From IMG/VR virus record IMGVR_UViG_3300027608_001459, positions 1-43,792 of that record: a stretch of 43,792 bases of DNA; one strand, given 5' to 3'. Each line of letters begins with the position of its first letter. Position 1 is the first letter of the stretch. The DNA is from a virus. The notes under the pieces are model-generated. The model was given only the letters and a program-made list of their open reading frames with translations. It made no database searches and was not told where the DNA came from. The position numbers and the translations under genes were made by a program. This document shows positions 23,804 to 30,963 of this stretch, one piece after another.

Positions 23804-24226
23804 ATGAAAATAGGATTCACTTGCTCAACCTTTGACCTGTTCCACGCAGGTCATATCATGATGCTTAAAGAAGCACGAACACAATGCGACTATTTAATAG
23901 TTGGCCTACAAACAGACCCTACTATTGATCGTCCTGAAAAGAATAAACCCATTCAAGGTGTGTTTGAAAGATACGAACAGCTCAAGGCCTGCAAATACAT
24001 TGACGAAATACTAGTGTATGCCACTGAAGAAGATTTACTAAACATCTTGCTTTCTTATCCTATTAATGTTAGAATACTAGGACAAGAGTATATGACTAAA
24101 TCGTTTACAGGTGAGCACTTAGATATGCAAGTGTATTACAATCATAGGAAACACGGTTTTTCAACAACAGAATTACGTCAGCGTGTAGTTGACGCAGAAA
24201 GGAACAAAAATGGAAATACAACCTAA
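23804..24226 (+). CDS. Glycerol-3-phosphate cytidylyltransferase-like nucleotidyltransferase (TagD family)
   Basis: 140 residues with the full cytidylyltransferase signature: GFTCSTFDLFHAGHIMML with HAGH at 14-17, RYEQL at 56-60, and FSTTELRQRV at 119-128 (the R-x-x-G-(I/F)-S-T-T motif; here HRKHGFSTTE). The family transfers CMP from CTP to a phosphorylated alcohol, giving CDP-glycerol-type products. Size matches TagD (about 130 aa). It may serve surface-polymer or lipid-head-group modification of the host; the acceptor cannot be predicted. It is expressed from its own consensus promoter and overlaps the next gene by 17 bases. Confidence 0.82.
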   Translation: MKIGFTCSTFDLFHAGHIMMLKEARTQCDYLIVGLQTDPTIDRPEKNKPIQGVFERYEQLKACKYIDEILVYATEEDLLNILLSYPINVRILGQEYMTKSFTGEHLDMQVYYNHRKHGFSTTELRQRVVDAERNKNGNTT

Positions 24227-24377
24227 GGATACAAGCAAGGGACATTTTTATGTTAGCCTTGTAAAGAGTTTTTTACGCATTGTAGCAGGTGGCAATCTAG
24301 TAATAGGAAATCTGTTCTGGGCAGGTACTTTATTAATTCTTGCAGAAGTGCTAGGTATTGTAGAGGAACTAGTATGA
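24210..24377 (+). CDS. Small single-pass or hairpin membrane protein, unknown (55 aa)
   Basis: ATG 24210 is preferred over 24189 because AAAGGA lies 7 bases upstream. It overlaps the cytidylyltransferase end by 17 bases in another frame. The sequence has a short polar N-terminus, then about 35 hydrophobic residues (IVAGGNLVIGNLFWAGTLLI then LAEVLGIVEELV) that could span the membrane once or as a hairpin. The stop overlaps the next ATG (ATGA). Function unknown. Confidence 0.65.
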   Translation: MEIQPKDTSKGHFYVSLVKSFLRIVAGGNLVIGNLFWAGTLLILAEVLGIVEELV

Positions 24378-24598
24378 AAGAACGGATTAAGGAACTGGCA
24401 ATAGAATGCTATAATCCATACTCAAACTTTGATCACGAAAAGTTTGCAGAACTAATCATTAAAGATATCTTTAATGTTATGAATGACAAAAAAACCTACA
24501 ACAGATGTACCTACACTAATCATGACCTAGATAAGGCACAATGTGTAGTGCAAGAAGTTATTAAATGCGTTAACGAACACTTTGGAACTAAACTATGA
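24374..24598 (+). CDS. Small helical phage protein, unknown (74 aa)
   Basis: Linked by ATGA overlaps on both sides, so it is part of the cytidylyltransferase-to-clamp-loader operon. Contains E-R-I-K-E-L-A and F-D-H-E-K-F-A-E-L-I-I-K-D, a pattern common in small phage proteins of unknown role. Three Cys residues (12, 45, 57) are not arranged as an obvious zinc site. Confidence 0.6.
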   Translation: MKERIKELAIECYNPYSNFDHEKFAELIIKDIFNVMNDKKTYNRCTYTNHDLDKAQCVVQEVIKCVNEHFGTKL

Positions 24599-25509
24599 AA
24601 GAACTATGGGTTGAAAAATACCGTCCTGCAAAGGTTGACGGTTATGTGTTCAGAGATAACCATCAGAAAGAACAAGTACAAAGTTGGATTAAACAAGGCA
24701 CGATTCCACACTTGTTGTTTAGCGGCAATGCAGGTATTGGTAAAACAACACTGGCTAAGATCCTGTTTAACGAACTTGAAATTCAAGACTTAGACATTCT
24801 AGAGATCAATGCGTCACGTACTAACTCAGTTGAAGACGTTCGTGATAAGATTGTTAATTTTGTACAAATGATTCCATTTGGAGACTTTAAGGTAGTATTA
24901 CTAGATGAAGCAGATTACTTATCACCTAACGCACAGGCCGCACTACGTGGAGTCATGGAAGAATACCATACGACCGCTCGTTTTATTCTTACTTGTAACT
25001 ATCCTAATAGGATTATCCCTGCTCTCCATAGTCGTTGTCAAGGCTTCCACATTGAACGAGTTGACGTTAATGAATTTACTGCTCGTGTGGCTACTATTCT
25101 CGTTGAAGAGACCGTAGAGTTTGATCTTGACACACTAGATACATTTGTTAAAGCAACTTACCCAGACCTACGTAAATGTATTAATACTGTACAGATGAAC
25201 AGCCTAGAAGGCAAGCTACACACGCCAGAGAAAGGCGACACTGGAGAAGCTGACTATAAGATTGAAATGGTTGAGCTGTTTAAGAAAGGCAAGATTAGCG
25301 AAGCACGTAAACTAGTGTGCGGACAGGCTCGACCAGAAGAGATGGAAGAAATCTATCGCTGGTTGTATGACAATGTTGCAATCTTTGGAGAAGAACCTGT
25401 ACAAGAGAAAGCAATTCTCATTATTAAGCAAGGGCTAGTAGATCATACATTAGTTAGTGATCCAGAAATTAATCTGGCTGCTACATTAATTAGATTAAGT
25501 CACATATAA
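24595..25509 (+). CDS. Sliding-clamp loader ATPase subunit (T4 gp44 / RFC small-subunit type)
   Basis: 304 residues, close to T4 gp44 (319). Starts LWVEKYRP, the RFC-family N-terminal box. Walker A GNAGIGKT at 44-51, Walker B VVLLDEAD with D104-E105, sensor-1 TCNYPNRI near 133-140, and the trans-acting SRC motif at 146-148. It uses ATP to open the sliding clamp and load it on primer-template DNA. In T4 the partner gp62 follows directly; here the next genes are oxygenase-like and neither gp62 nor a clamp is recognisable in the window. ATGA overlap upstream and TAATG overlap downstream. Confidence 0.93.
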   Translation: MKELWVEKYRPAKVDGYVFRDNHQKEQVQSWIKQGTIPHLLFSGNAGIGKTTLAKILFNELEIQDLDILEINASRTNSVEDVRDKIVNFVQMIPFGDFKVVLLDEADYLSPNAQAALRGVMEEYHTTARFILTCNYPNRIIPALHSRCQGFHIERVDVNEFTARVATILVEETVEFDLDTLDTFVKATYPDLRKCINTVQMNSLEGKLHTPEKGDTGEADYKIEMVELFKKGKISEARKLVCGQARPEEMEEIYRWLYDNVAIFGEEPVQEKAILIIKQGLVDHTLVSDPEINLAATLIRLSHI

Positions 25510-26096
25510 TGAATAACGATTACGTTAAAGTTTATCCGTTGGATATTAACTTAGAAAAAATTAGAGAAAGCTGTGACATATTAAATCAATACATTAACTC
25601 TAATTTTGATCAAGTAGAGGGTGCAATAGCAACTGGGCCGCTAACTACACGAGTGTTTAATCATTATAATTTATTGTTATTTCCCTATGATGAATTTCAT
25701 AAGCTATATCAAGAAATTTGTAGAGTATTTTCAATAGTGTGTAATACTGATAAAAATTATTATATACAATGTTGGTTAAACTACTGCACTTATGAGCAGT
25801 TTATTGACTGGCATTCACACTGGGGTTCTCAAGATAACACATGGCACGGATTTGTTTGTGTTGATAGCGAAGAGAGCATAACTAGTTATAGGTTACCAAG
25901 CGGGGAAGAATTTGATGTACCTAGTAAAAACGGTACTTTAGTTATTAGTAAATCAGACGGAGATGTTCATCGTACATATCCGTGGCCGCATGTAGATAGG
26001 CCTAGGATTACTATTGCATTTGATTGTGTTCCAGAGGATCGAATACAATGGGGTGTAAATCATTGGATACCCGTTGCTAAACTAAATCATTTATAA
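25509..26096 (+). CDS. Putative Fe(II)/2-oxoglutarate oxygenase-like protein (195 aa)
   Basis: ATG 25509 overlaps the clamp-loader stop (TAATG). The core FIDWHSHWGSQDNTWHGFVC (His102, His104) and then GTLVISKSDGDVHRTYPWPH with His154 and RPRITIAFDC (Arg166) follows the H-x-(D/H)...H...R layout of double-stranded beta-helix dioxygenases. The first pair is H-x-H rather than the usual H-x-D, so activity is uncertain. Substrate unknown. It forms a three-gene set with the next oxygenase-like gene and the nitrilase-family gene. Confidence 0.55.
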   Translation: MNNDYVKVYPLDINLEKIRESCDILNQYINSNFDQVEGAIATGPLTTRVFNHYNLLLFPYDEFHKLYQEICRVFSIVCNTDKNYYIQCWLNYCTYEQFIDWHSHWGSQDNTWHGFVCVDSEESITSYRLPSGEEFDVPSKNGTLVISKSDGDVHRTYPWPHVDRPRITIAFDCVPEDRIQWGVNHWIPVAKLNHL

Positions 26097-26100
26097 ATTT

Positions 26101-26703
26101 ATGAATTTAAAAGGTTATACTATTGAAAAAACTTTTAGTTTATTTCCAACATGCGTAATAGCGTTTGATCTATCAGGCCACACCAGCATTAGTACATTGT
26201 TAGAAGTGATTGATGAAACTAAACAACTGTGCCGACCTCACGGACTATTAGAAAATAGTATTAGTAGTTTTGGTATAATTCCTATTCTAGACGATCCTAG
26301 ATTATTAAATTTAAAAAATACTATGCAACTCTGCATATTTGACTATGCCAGTATTGCAGGATTAGAAAATATCTATATTACTAACAATTGGTACAATATT
26401 ATGGGTGCCGGTGCAAGAGTAAATGCACATCGTCACTACGGAAGTACAGTAAGTGGTGCATTCTACCCATTATTAACATCAGGTAGCAGTAATTTGTTTT
26501 TTAATTCTCCTATTGCACAGTGCAAAATGAACGACATTGCGACAACTCAAGGGGAAAACAATGTATTTTCTGCACTTGAAACAGAAATAGATATTAAAGA
26601 GAATCACCTATACCTATTTCCAAGTTGGCTAGATCATGGAGTTAATGTTAATACAACTTCAAATCGAATTGTAATAAGTTTTAATACGGATAGAAAAAAA
26701 TGA
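26101..26703 (+). CDS. 2OG-Fe(II) oxygenase-like protein, TIGR02466/2OG-FeII_Oxy_5 type (200 aa)
   Basis: NNWYNIMGAGARVNAHRHYG then STVSGAFYPLL (His110, His112), and LYLFPSWLDHGVNV with His179 followed by NRIVISFN (Arg189), are the two hallmark blocks of this phage-rich oxygenase-like family. About 200 aa is its normal length. Expected cofactors are Fe(II) and 2-oxoglutarate; the target is unknown for the family. No Shine-Dalgarno is visible before ATG 26101, and a TATAAA stands at 26092. ATGA overlap with the nitrilase-family gene. Confidence 0.72.
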   Translation: MNLKGYTIEKTFSLFPTCVIAFDLSGHTSISTLLEVIDETKQLCRPHGLLENSISSFGIIPILDDPRLLNLKNTMQLCIFDYASIAGLENIYITNNWYNIMGAGARVNAHRHYGSTVSGAFYPLLTSGSSNLFFNSPIAQCKMNDIATTQGENNVFSALETEIDIKENHLYLFPSWLDHGVNVNTTSNRIVISFNTDRKK

Positions 26704-27530
26704 AAAATGTAAGATTTGCAGGTGCACAAATACCTTGCTCTAAAATATTAAAAAATAATGTACAAACAATTAAAACTGCCATTGACTGGGCAGTTGATAA
26801 TCAAGTTGATTATTTAATAACTCCAGAAGGGTCACTTAGCGGATATATTAAAGATTTTGATGTGCCAGAATTAGTTGATGCACTTACAGAAATTGAACAA
26901 TATGCTGCTAACAAAGTTGGCCTATGTTTAGGAACTCTATGGACCGAAAATGAAAATGACATAGGAGTTAGACGAAACCAAATTAGATTTTATTCAAAGG
27001 ATGGAATTCTCAATCGTACCGTTGATAAAACTATTATTACCCCCTACGATGTTATGCTTGGCATTGCTCCATCTTCAGAGCACATTATAGTTCCATTCTT
27101 AGATGAACAATTAGACATGCATGACATACCGCTCATAGCAGGTGCATTTATCTGTGCTGATTTTTATGGAAAGAAAGAATATCCTGATCTAACACGCATG
27201 TCGTTCAATGACGGAGCCCATATTTTTTTACATGCAACTAACGCAGAAAGAGATGTTGGAAGAATGTATGATAGTGTGATGAGTGATTGGCATAATGCAC
27301 ATTTAAGAAACATTTCTTATCTTGCTGGGATTCCTGTTATTAGTGTAGATAACAGTATAAAAATGGACGGCACTGAGTGGAACGGTCCTACTAGCAGTCA
27401 AAGTGGAGTGCTAATTGGAGGAGAATGGGTTGTAACTGTGCCAAGAGTTGGAACACATTATTTTTATTATGATTTCCCATTAGACAAGCTAATACATATG
27501 GATTGGCCAAACGGTATTGGGAAAAACTAA
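26700..27530 (+). CDS. Nitrilase-superfamily carbon-nitrogen hydrolase (276 aa)
   Basis: The catalytic triad is complete: Glu43 in TPEGSLSGY, Lys110 in TVDKTIITPYD, and Cys152 in AGAFICADFYG. Length is typical (260-300). The superfamily cleaves C-N bonds in nitriles, amides, ureas or N-carbamoyl compounds, using the cysteine as nucleophile. It overlaps the oxygenase-like gene by ATGA and ends at a bidirectional terminator, so it closes an operon starting at 23804. A nitrogen-salvage or metabolite-modifying role with the upstream oxygenases is inferred. The subfamily could not be decided. Confidence 0.82.
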   Translation: MKNVRFAGAQIPCSKILKNNVQTIKTAIDWAVDNQVDYLITPEGSLSGYIKDFDVPELVDALTEIEQYAANKVGLCLGTLWTENENDIGVRRNQIRFYSKDGILNRTVDKTIITPYDVMLGIAPSSEHIIVPFLDEQLDMHDIPLIAGAFICADFYGKKEYPDLTRMSFNDGAHIFLHATNAERDVGRMYDSVMSDWHNAHLRNISYLAGIPVISVDNSIKMDGTEWNGPTSSQSGVLIGGEWVVTVPRVGTHYFYYDFPLDKLIHMDWPNGIGKN

Positions 27531-27553
27531 AAAGGGGACTAGGTCCCCTTTTT
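27530..27553. terminator. Bidirectional rho-independent terminator between nitrilase-family gene and phoH
   Basis: Stem AAAAGGGGAC / GTCCCCTTTT with loop TAG, flanked by A-run and T-run so it works on both strands. It separates convergent genes: the + strand nitrilase-family gene and the - strand phoH. Confidence 0.93.
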
Positions 27554-27555
27554 CT

Positions 27556-28278
27556 TTAATCGTCACCGTAAAGGTCTAACACCTCCTTAACAGCATTATG
27601 GCGTTCAATGTCGTGACTATCAAAACGCACAATATCAATGTGAGATAACTTACGTCCTTCAATCTTACCGATGAAGTCTATAAGTCCATTGTCTTTCAAT
27701 CTGTCTGCTTGGTTCAAATCACCAGTTACTACCATTTTAGAGTTTTCTCCTAGGCGAGTTAGTAGCATTTTCATCTGGTTCTGAGTTGCATTCTGCATTT
27801 CGTCCGCAATAATATAAGCATTCTTAAATGTGCGGCCGCGCATATATGCGAGTGGGCTGATTTCAATAATGCCTTCTTCTAGCATCGATTCGATTTCCTT
27901 AGTTAGATAATATTCTCCTAATACATCGAAGATTGGTCTTGTCCATGGCGCCATTTTTTCATTTAGCGTACCAGGCAAGAATCCTAAATCCTCATCAACA
28001 GAAACGGCAGGTCTAGTGACTATAATCCTATCAACTTTACCTTCTTGATAAAGTTTGATTCCCATTTGAACAGCCAACAAGGTCTTGCCCGTACCAGCAG
28101 GTCCGACGGCAAACAAGATATTCTTGTTGTCATCGTTGAGCTTGAATAGATAAGATTCTTGGTGTTTATTGCGAGGTAACAGGTTTACACGCTGTTTTTT
28201 CGCAGGTTTGTGTGCATGGAAATCAATTACATTCACATCTGAAGTAAAACGTTTTTTCACTCGATTGTTTTTACTCAT
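27556..28278 (-). CDS. phoH: PhoH-like P-loop ATPase
   Basis: Only minus-strand gene. The start is at 28278 (MSKNNRVKKRF): GGGAG lies 7 bases upstream of it, while the longer start at 28311 has no ribosome site and sits in a leader hairpin. 240 residues; Walker A GPAGTGKT at 59-66, VTRPAVSVDEDLGFLPG (PhoH signature), and Walker B AYIIADEMQN followed by TRLGENSKMVVTGDLNQAD. This is the single-domain PhoH form widespread in marine phages. It is related to RNA helicase/ATPase domains; its role in infection is unsettled, with links to phosphate stress in some hosts. An imperfect hairpin lies in the leader. Confidence 0.92.
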   Translation of the reverse strand: MSKNNRVKKRFTSDVNVIDFHAHKPAKKQRVNLLPRNKHQESYLFKLNDDNKNILFAVGPAGTGKTLLAVQMGIKLYQEGKVDRIIVTRPAVSVDEDLGFLPGTLNEKMAPWTRPIFDVLGEYYLTKEIESMLEEGIIEISPLAYMRGRTFKNAYIIADEMQNATQNQMKMLLTRLGENSKMVVTGDLNQADRLKDNGLIDFIGKIEGRKLSHIDIVRFDSHDIERHNAVKEVLDLYGDD

Positions 28279-28304
28279 TAAGTATCTCCCACTTTTAGTA
28301 AAGC

Positions 28305-28343
28305 AGGACATGTAGCGACCGCCTCAGTAACTACAGAGGTCCT
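28305..28343 (-). promoter_or_regulatory. Imperfect hairpin in the phoH 5' leader
   Basis: On the minus strand the order is AGGAC, CTC, TGTAG, a 15-base apical stretch, CTACA, T, GTCCT: two nested 5-bp helices with an internal asymmetry of 3 against 1 bases. A CCTC/GAGG alternative pairing is also possible. It lies 27-65 bases before the phoH start codon, upstream of the GGGAG site. No T-run follows, so it is not a terminator. It could regulate translation or mRNA stability. No known riboswitch family was recognised. Confidence 0.45.
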
Positions 28344-28401
28344 ACACTATTACTTAGTCATTTTGGACTAGAATAAACTAGCAACATATGATTTAAAACC
28401 T

Positions 28402-28409
28402 GCTAAATA
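28402..28409 (+). promoter_or_regulatory. Late-promoter-like octamer (GCTAAATA)
   Basis: Lies 25 bases before ATG 28435 in non-coding DNA and is the same octamer as at 13591. It would drive the 28435-30425 gene run. It does not overlap any stop codon. Confidence 0.4.
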
Positions 28410-28434
28410 AGAGTAGAACCTTCTAGGAATAACT

Positions 28435-28995
28435 ATGCGCGATATACTTGACGTTATTAAAAACGTAGAATCAATTTACAGCACTAATTCTAGCCTAAGC
28501 ACACTTAAAGACTTTGAGCGTGTTCTAGACGAGATGAATATGTACGTATATAAAAACTGGGCCGATGGGGAACTAGCTTCAGGACCTAAAGTTGATCGTC
28601 ACTGGGTAACTGCTAGCTTTATGTGGCCACGTGAGAAGATGCCTGATCCTATGGCAGCTAAACGATTAATTGACTACGGCTGTCGTGTGCGCTACGAAAA
28701 AACAAATTTGTTAGAACCAAGGCAAGTTAAGACTCCAGACGACTTCCGTCCTGGCACACGCAAAGGCAAGTTAGATCAAACACCAGTATGGTTAGTGGAA
28801 ATTACCATGCCTAAGACTCTAGTTCAAGATATTTTTAACGGGTATATGACCAAGATGAAAGAAAGTATGGGCATTGGTCGTAATGCAAATGTTGATTCAG
28901 CTCCGCCTCAGGCAGCAGAACAAGCGGCGGTGGCAGCACCTGCAGGCGGCATGCCAGCAGCACCTGCAGGAGGAGAACCTAATGTCGCAGCTTAA
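28435..28995 (+). CDS. Conserved phage protein of unknown function (186 aa)
   Basis: First gene after the divergent phoH. Acidic helical N-terminus (MRDILDVIKNVESIY); the core has a Trp-rich block (WVTASFMWPREKMPDPMAAK) and PDDFRPGTRKGKLDQTPVWL, followed by VEITMPK. The C-terminal 35 residues are Ala/Pro/Gly-rich and low-complexity. No enzyme motif was recognised. It overlaps the next gene by 14 bases. Expression timing is probably late, from the octamer upstream. Confidence 0.7.
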   Translation: MRDILDVIKNVESIYSTNSSLSTLKDFERVLDEMNMYVYKNWADGELASGPKVDRHWVTASFMWPREKMPDPMAAKRLIDYGCRVRYEKTNLLEPRQVKTPDDFRPGTRKGKLDQTPVWLVEITMPKTLVQDIFNGYMTKMKESMGIGRNANVDSAPPQAAEQAAVAAPAGGMPAAPAGGEPNVAA

Positions 28996-29716
28996 TGAAG
29001 GATTACTAGCAGGTGATTTACGTATGCTAGTAGATAATATTTTTGAAGTTGACAGTTTTTCTAGCAAAATGGGAGATGACAAGGACATAGTTGTTCTAGC
29101 ATTTACTGTAAAGAGCCAAGAGCCTGCTGACGATCTAGTGACCTTTATGGAAAATGGTTACGACTTTGTACTAGATGCAGATGCTAGTCCGGGAGAACTT
29201 AGTGACGGCAAATACAAAGTGTTTGTTGAAATTGAACGTAACCGTCGCATACACGAACAAATTTTAGAACTGCTCAATGGTGTTGGACTACTAGCAGAAG
29301 TAGATAATTTTAAATTTAGATATCACAAGAGTTTTAATAGTGTTGATGCAGATGAACAGAATTTAAACGAAATGATTCCAAAGACTAACGATGCTTACGA
29401 AATTACTATTCAAGAAAATCATATGAATAACTTTAGTAACTTCTTTGGCCGTAGCTACTTAGAACAAGTAAGTGTTGATCAAGAAGATATTGTATTCCAA
29501 AAGAAATATGCAGAACCATTGCGTATGCGCATTTCAGACTTTGGAACAAAAGCCGAAGTCTATGATAATATCGTAGGTCCAATTATGTTAGAAGGTAGCT
29601 CAATGAGTGAAATCATGTACTTTACCAAGTACGTAGGTAACTACAACATTACTAAAATTGGAAATACATTTGTATTTGAGAACGGCAAGTATGCCGTAGC
29701 GTTGGAAAAAGTCTAA
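28982..29716 (+). CDS. Conserved phage protein of unknown function (244 aa)
   Basis: The start at 28982 (MSQLNEGLLAGDL) is chosen because GGAGGAG lies 7-13 bases upstream; upstream ATGs in frame would overlap the previous gene by over 100 bases. Contains LNEGLLAGDLRMLVDNIFEV at the N-terminus, FVLDADASPGELSDGKYKVF and FKFRYHKSFNSVDADEQNLN. It appears soluble and mixed alpha/beta. Possibly a structural or assembly protein, but nothing diagnostic was seen. TAATG overlap with the next gene. Confidence 0.7.
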   Translation: MSQLNEGLLAGDLRMLVDNIFEVDSFSSKMGDDKDIVVLAFTVKSQEPADDLVTFMENGYDFVLDADASPGELSDGKYKVFVEIERNRRIHEQILELLNGVGLLAEVDNFKFRYHKSFNSVDADEQNLNEMIPKTNDAYEITIQENHMNNFSNFFGRSYLEQVSVDQEDIVFQKKYAEPLRMRISDFGTKAEVYDNIVGPIMLEGSSMSEIMYFTKYVGNYNITKIGNTFVFENGKYAVALEKV

Positions 29717-30165
29717 TGTGGATAGTTAGTCTAATACCAGAAAATATATTTGTTATAATTTATTATGCACTAGTGGGTGCCGGTATTACACTATACATTG
29801 TTAGCAAGTTGGTAACATGGATTCCCATGATAACGCAATGGAAGTTGCCAATGGAACTGGTAGGTGTTCTAGCACTGGCAGCAGGTGCTTATTTTATGGG
29901 CGGCTACGGTGTGCAGAAAGCGTGGCTAGCTAGAGTAGCAGAGTTAGAAGAAAAAGTTAAAGCAGCAGAAGCAAAGTCTGCTGTGGTCAATACTGTAGTG
30001 CAAGAAAAGATTGTTTATAAAACTAAGATAGTTAAAGAAGTACAAATAAAAATTGAAGAGCGCATTAAAGAAGTTGAAAAAATTATCGATGCTGAATGTA
30101 AGGTTGATCCTATAGCGATACAAATTTTAAACGATGCGGCAGCTCCTGTAGGAGAAGCTAAATGA
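29716..30165 (+). CDS. Inner-membrane spanin-like protein (Rz-type)
   Basis: 149 residues. Two hydrophobic segments near residues 8-30 and 45-62, then a long charged coiled coil (residues about 72-125: VAELEEKVKAAEAKSAV through VQIKIEERIKEVEKIID). The next gene is a small lipoprotein overlapping by ATGA. A membrane-anchored periplasmic coiled coil paired with a lipoprotein is the arrangement of two-component spanins, which fuse inner and outer membranes in the last lysis step. Classical Rz has one membrane segment; two are seen here. Implies a Gram-negative host. Confidence 0.65.
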   Translation: MWIVSLIPENIFVIIYYALVGAGITLYIVSKLVTWIPMITQWKLPMELVGVLALAAGAYFMGGYGVQKAWLARVAELEEKVKAAEAKSAVVNTVVQEKIVYKTKIVKEVQIKIEERIKEVEKIIDAECKVDPIAIQILNDAAAPVGEAK

Positions 30166-30425
30166 AATTATTGATTGTGATAGCAGCATTTGCGCTTGTA
30201 GGATGTAGCACTACTGTACCAGTAGTTATGAAGTTCCCCGATGTTCCTAAAGAGTTATTAGAAGCTTGCCCTAATTTAAAACTAGCAGACAACAGTCCTA
30301 AGCTAAGTGCAATGCTAACTACAGTAACTCAAAATTACGCATTGTATAAAAATTGTCAAATTAAACAAGAAGGCTGGGTTGAATGGTATAAAAGCCAAAA
30401 ACAGATATTTGAAAGTGTGAAATAA
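30162..30425 (+). CDS. Outer-membrane spanin-like lipoprotein (Rz1-type)
   Basis: 87 residues, starting with a lipoprotein signal MKLLIVIAAFALVGCS; lipobox LVGC with Cys15 as the lipidated residue. The mature part is Pro- and Lys-containing (VVMKFPDVPKELLEACPNLK). It overlaps the inner-membrane partner by 4 bases. The size and order fit an o-spanin. It contains two further Cys residues (36 and 64) that could form disulfides. Function from context and lipobox; not sequence identity. Confidence 0.7.
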   Translation: MKLLIVIAAFALVGCSTTVPVVMKFPDVPKELLEACPNLKLADNSPKLSAMLTTVTQNYALYKNCQIKQEGWVEWYKSQKQIFESVK

Positions 30426-30428
30426 ATA
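30421..30428 (+). promoter_or_regulatory. Late-promoter-like octamer (AATAAATA)
   Basis: Ends 24 bases before ATG 30453. Overlaps the stop of the lipoprotein gene. Would drive the 30453-31579 membrane-protein genes. Confidence 0.35.
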
Positions 30429-30452
30429 GTAGTACATAAAGGGTCAGGCAAT

Positions 30453-30683
30453 ATGATGGGTTATCTGTTAAGTGACAGCATTAACGGCACAGTAAGCAGC
30501 AAACGAGTTGTAACGTTGTTGGCATTTATACTGTGTGCTATCAGCATGATGTCTGAACAATTTTTTAACTACAAGCTCAATTCAACAGCATTTGAAAGCA
30601 TGATGTATATTGTTATTGCTGGATTGGGATTTACTGCTAGTGAGAAGTTTGCACTTAGCAAAAAGGAAAAAGAAAATGGGTGA
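30453..30683 (+). CDS. Small two-segment membrane protein, holin candidate (76 aa)
   Basis: MMGYLLSDSINGTVSSKRVV then two hydrophobic segments (about 21-35 and 50-65), a charged C-terminus KKEKENG. Small size, two membrane helices, a charged tail and its place just after the spanins are typical of holins. Alternative start 30456 loses one residue. The ribosome site is weak (AAAGGG, 12 bases upstream). The holin call is by context only. Confidence 0.55.
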   Translation: MMGYLLSDSINGTVSSKRVVTLLAFILCAISMMSEQFFNYKLNSTAFESMMYIVIAGLGFTASEKFALSKKEKENG

Positions 30684-30963
30684 TCAAAAACTGATGAAAT
30701 ATCTGCTACTGTTAATAGTATTTCCAATACTATTAGCAATGTTTAGTGGTGATAGATTTCGATATCCTTGTCAAGATCCAGACAATTGGGACAAAGATTT
30801 TTGTAAATTACCAAAATGTGACGTTACTCGCACATGCCCAGAGCATATTTTTAAAGGTCAACGTGACCCAAGATTAGGACCACCAAAAGATGAATCGACT
30901 AAAACAATTTCTGCGCCCGCTGCTGGAGCGCCTAACACACAAGGAGCCAACTGTGGAAAATAA
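30676..30963 (+). CDS. Small Cys-containing membrane-anchored protein, unknown (95 aa)
   Basis: ATG 30676 has AAGGA 8 bases upstream and overlaps the previous gene by 8 bases; the in-frame ATG 30610 is inside that gene. A single hydrophobic segment (LMKYLLLLIVFPILLAMF) at about 6-23 acts as anchor or signal. It is followed by a Cys-rich stretch with five Cys, four of them at CQDPDNWDKDFCKLPKCDVT and RTC, likely exposed to the periplasm. Pro/Ala-rich C-terminus. Probably part of the lysis or membrane region; function unknown. Confidence 0.6.
   Translation: MGDQKLMKYLLLLIVFPILLAMFSGDRFRYPCQDPDNWDKDFCKLPKCDVTRTCPEHIFKGQRDPRLGPPKDESTKTISAPAAGAPNTQGANCGK

Noticed and set aside
26092-26097. TATAAA before ATG 26101
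   Set aside because: No -35 at suitable distance and only 3 bases to the ATG, unlike the three leaderless promoters.
28305-28343. Terminator on the plus strand ahead of 28435
   Set aside because: No T-run follows on either strand and the stem is interrupted; more likely a leader structure.
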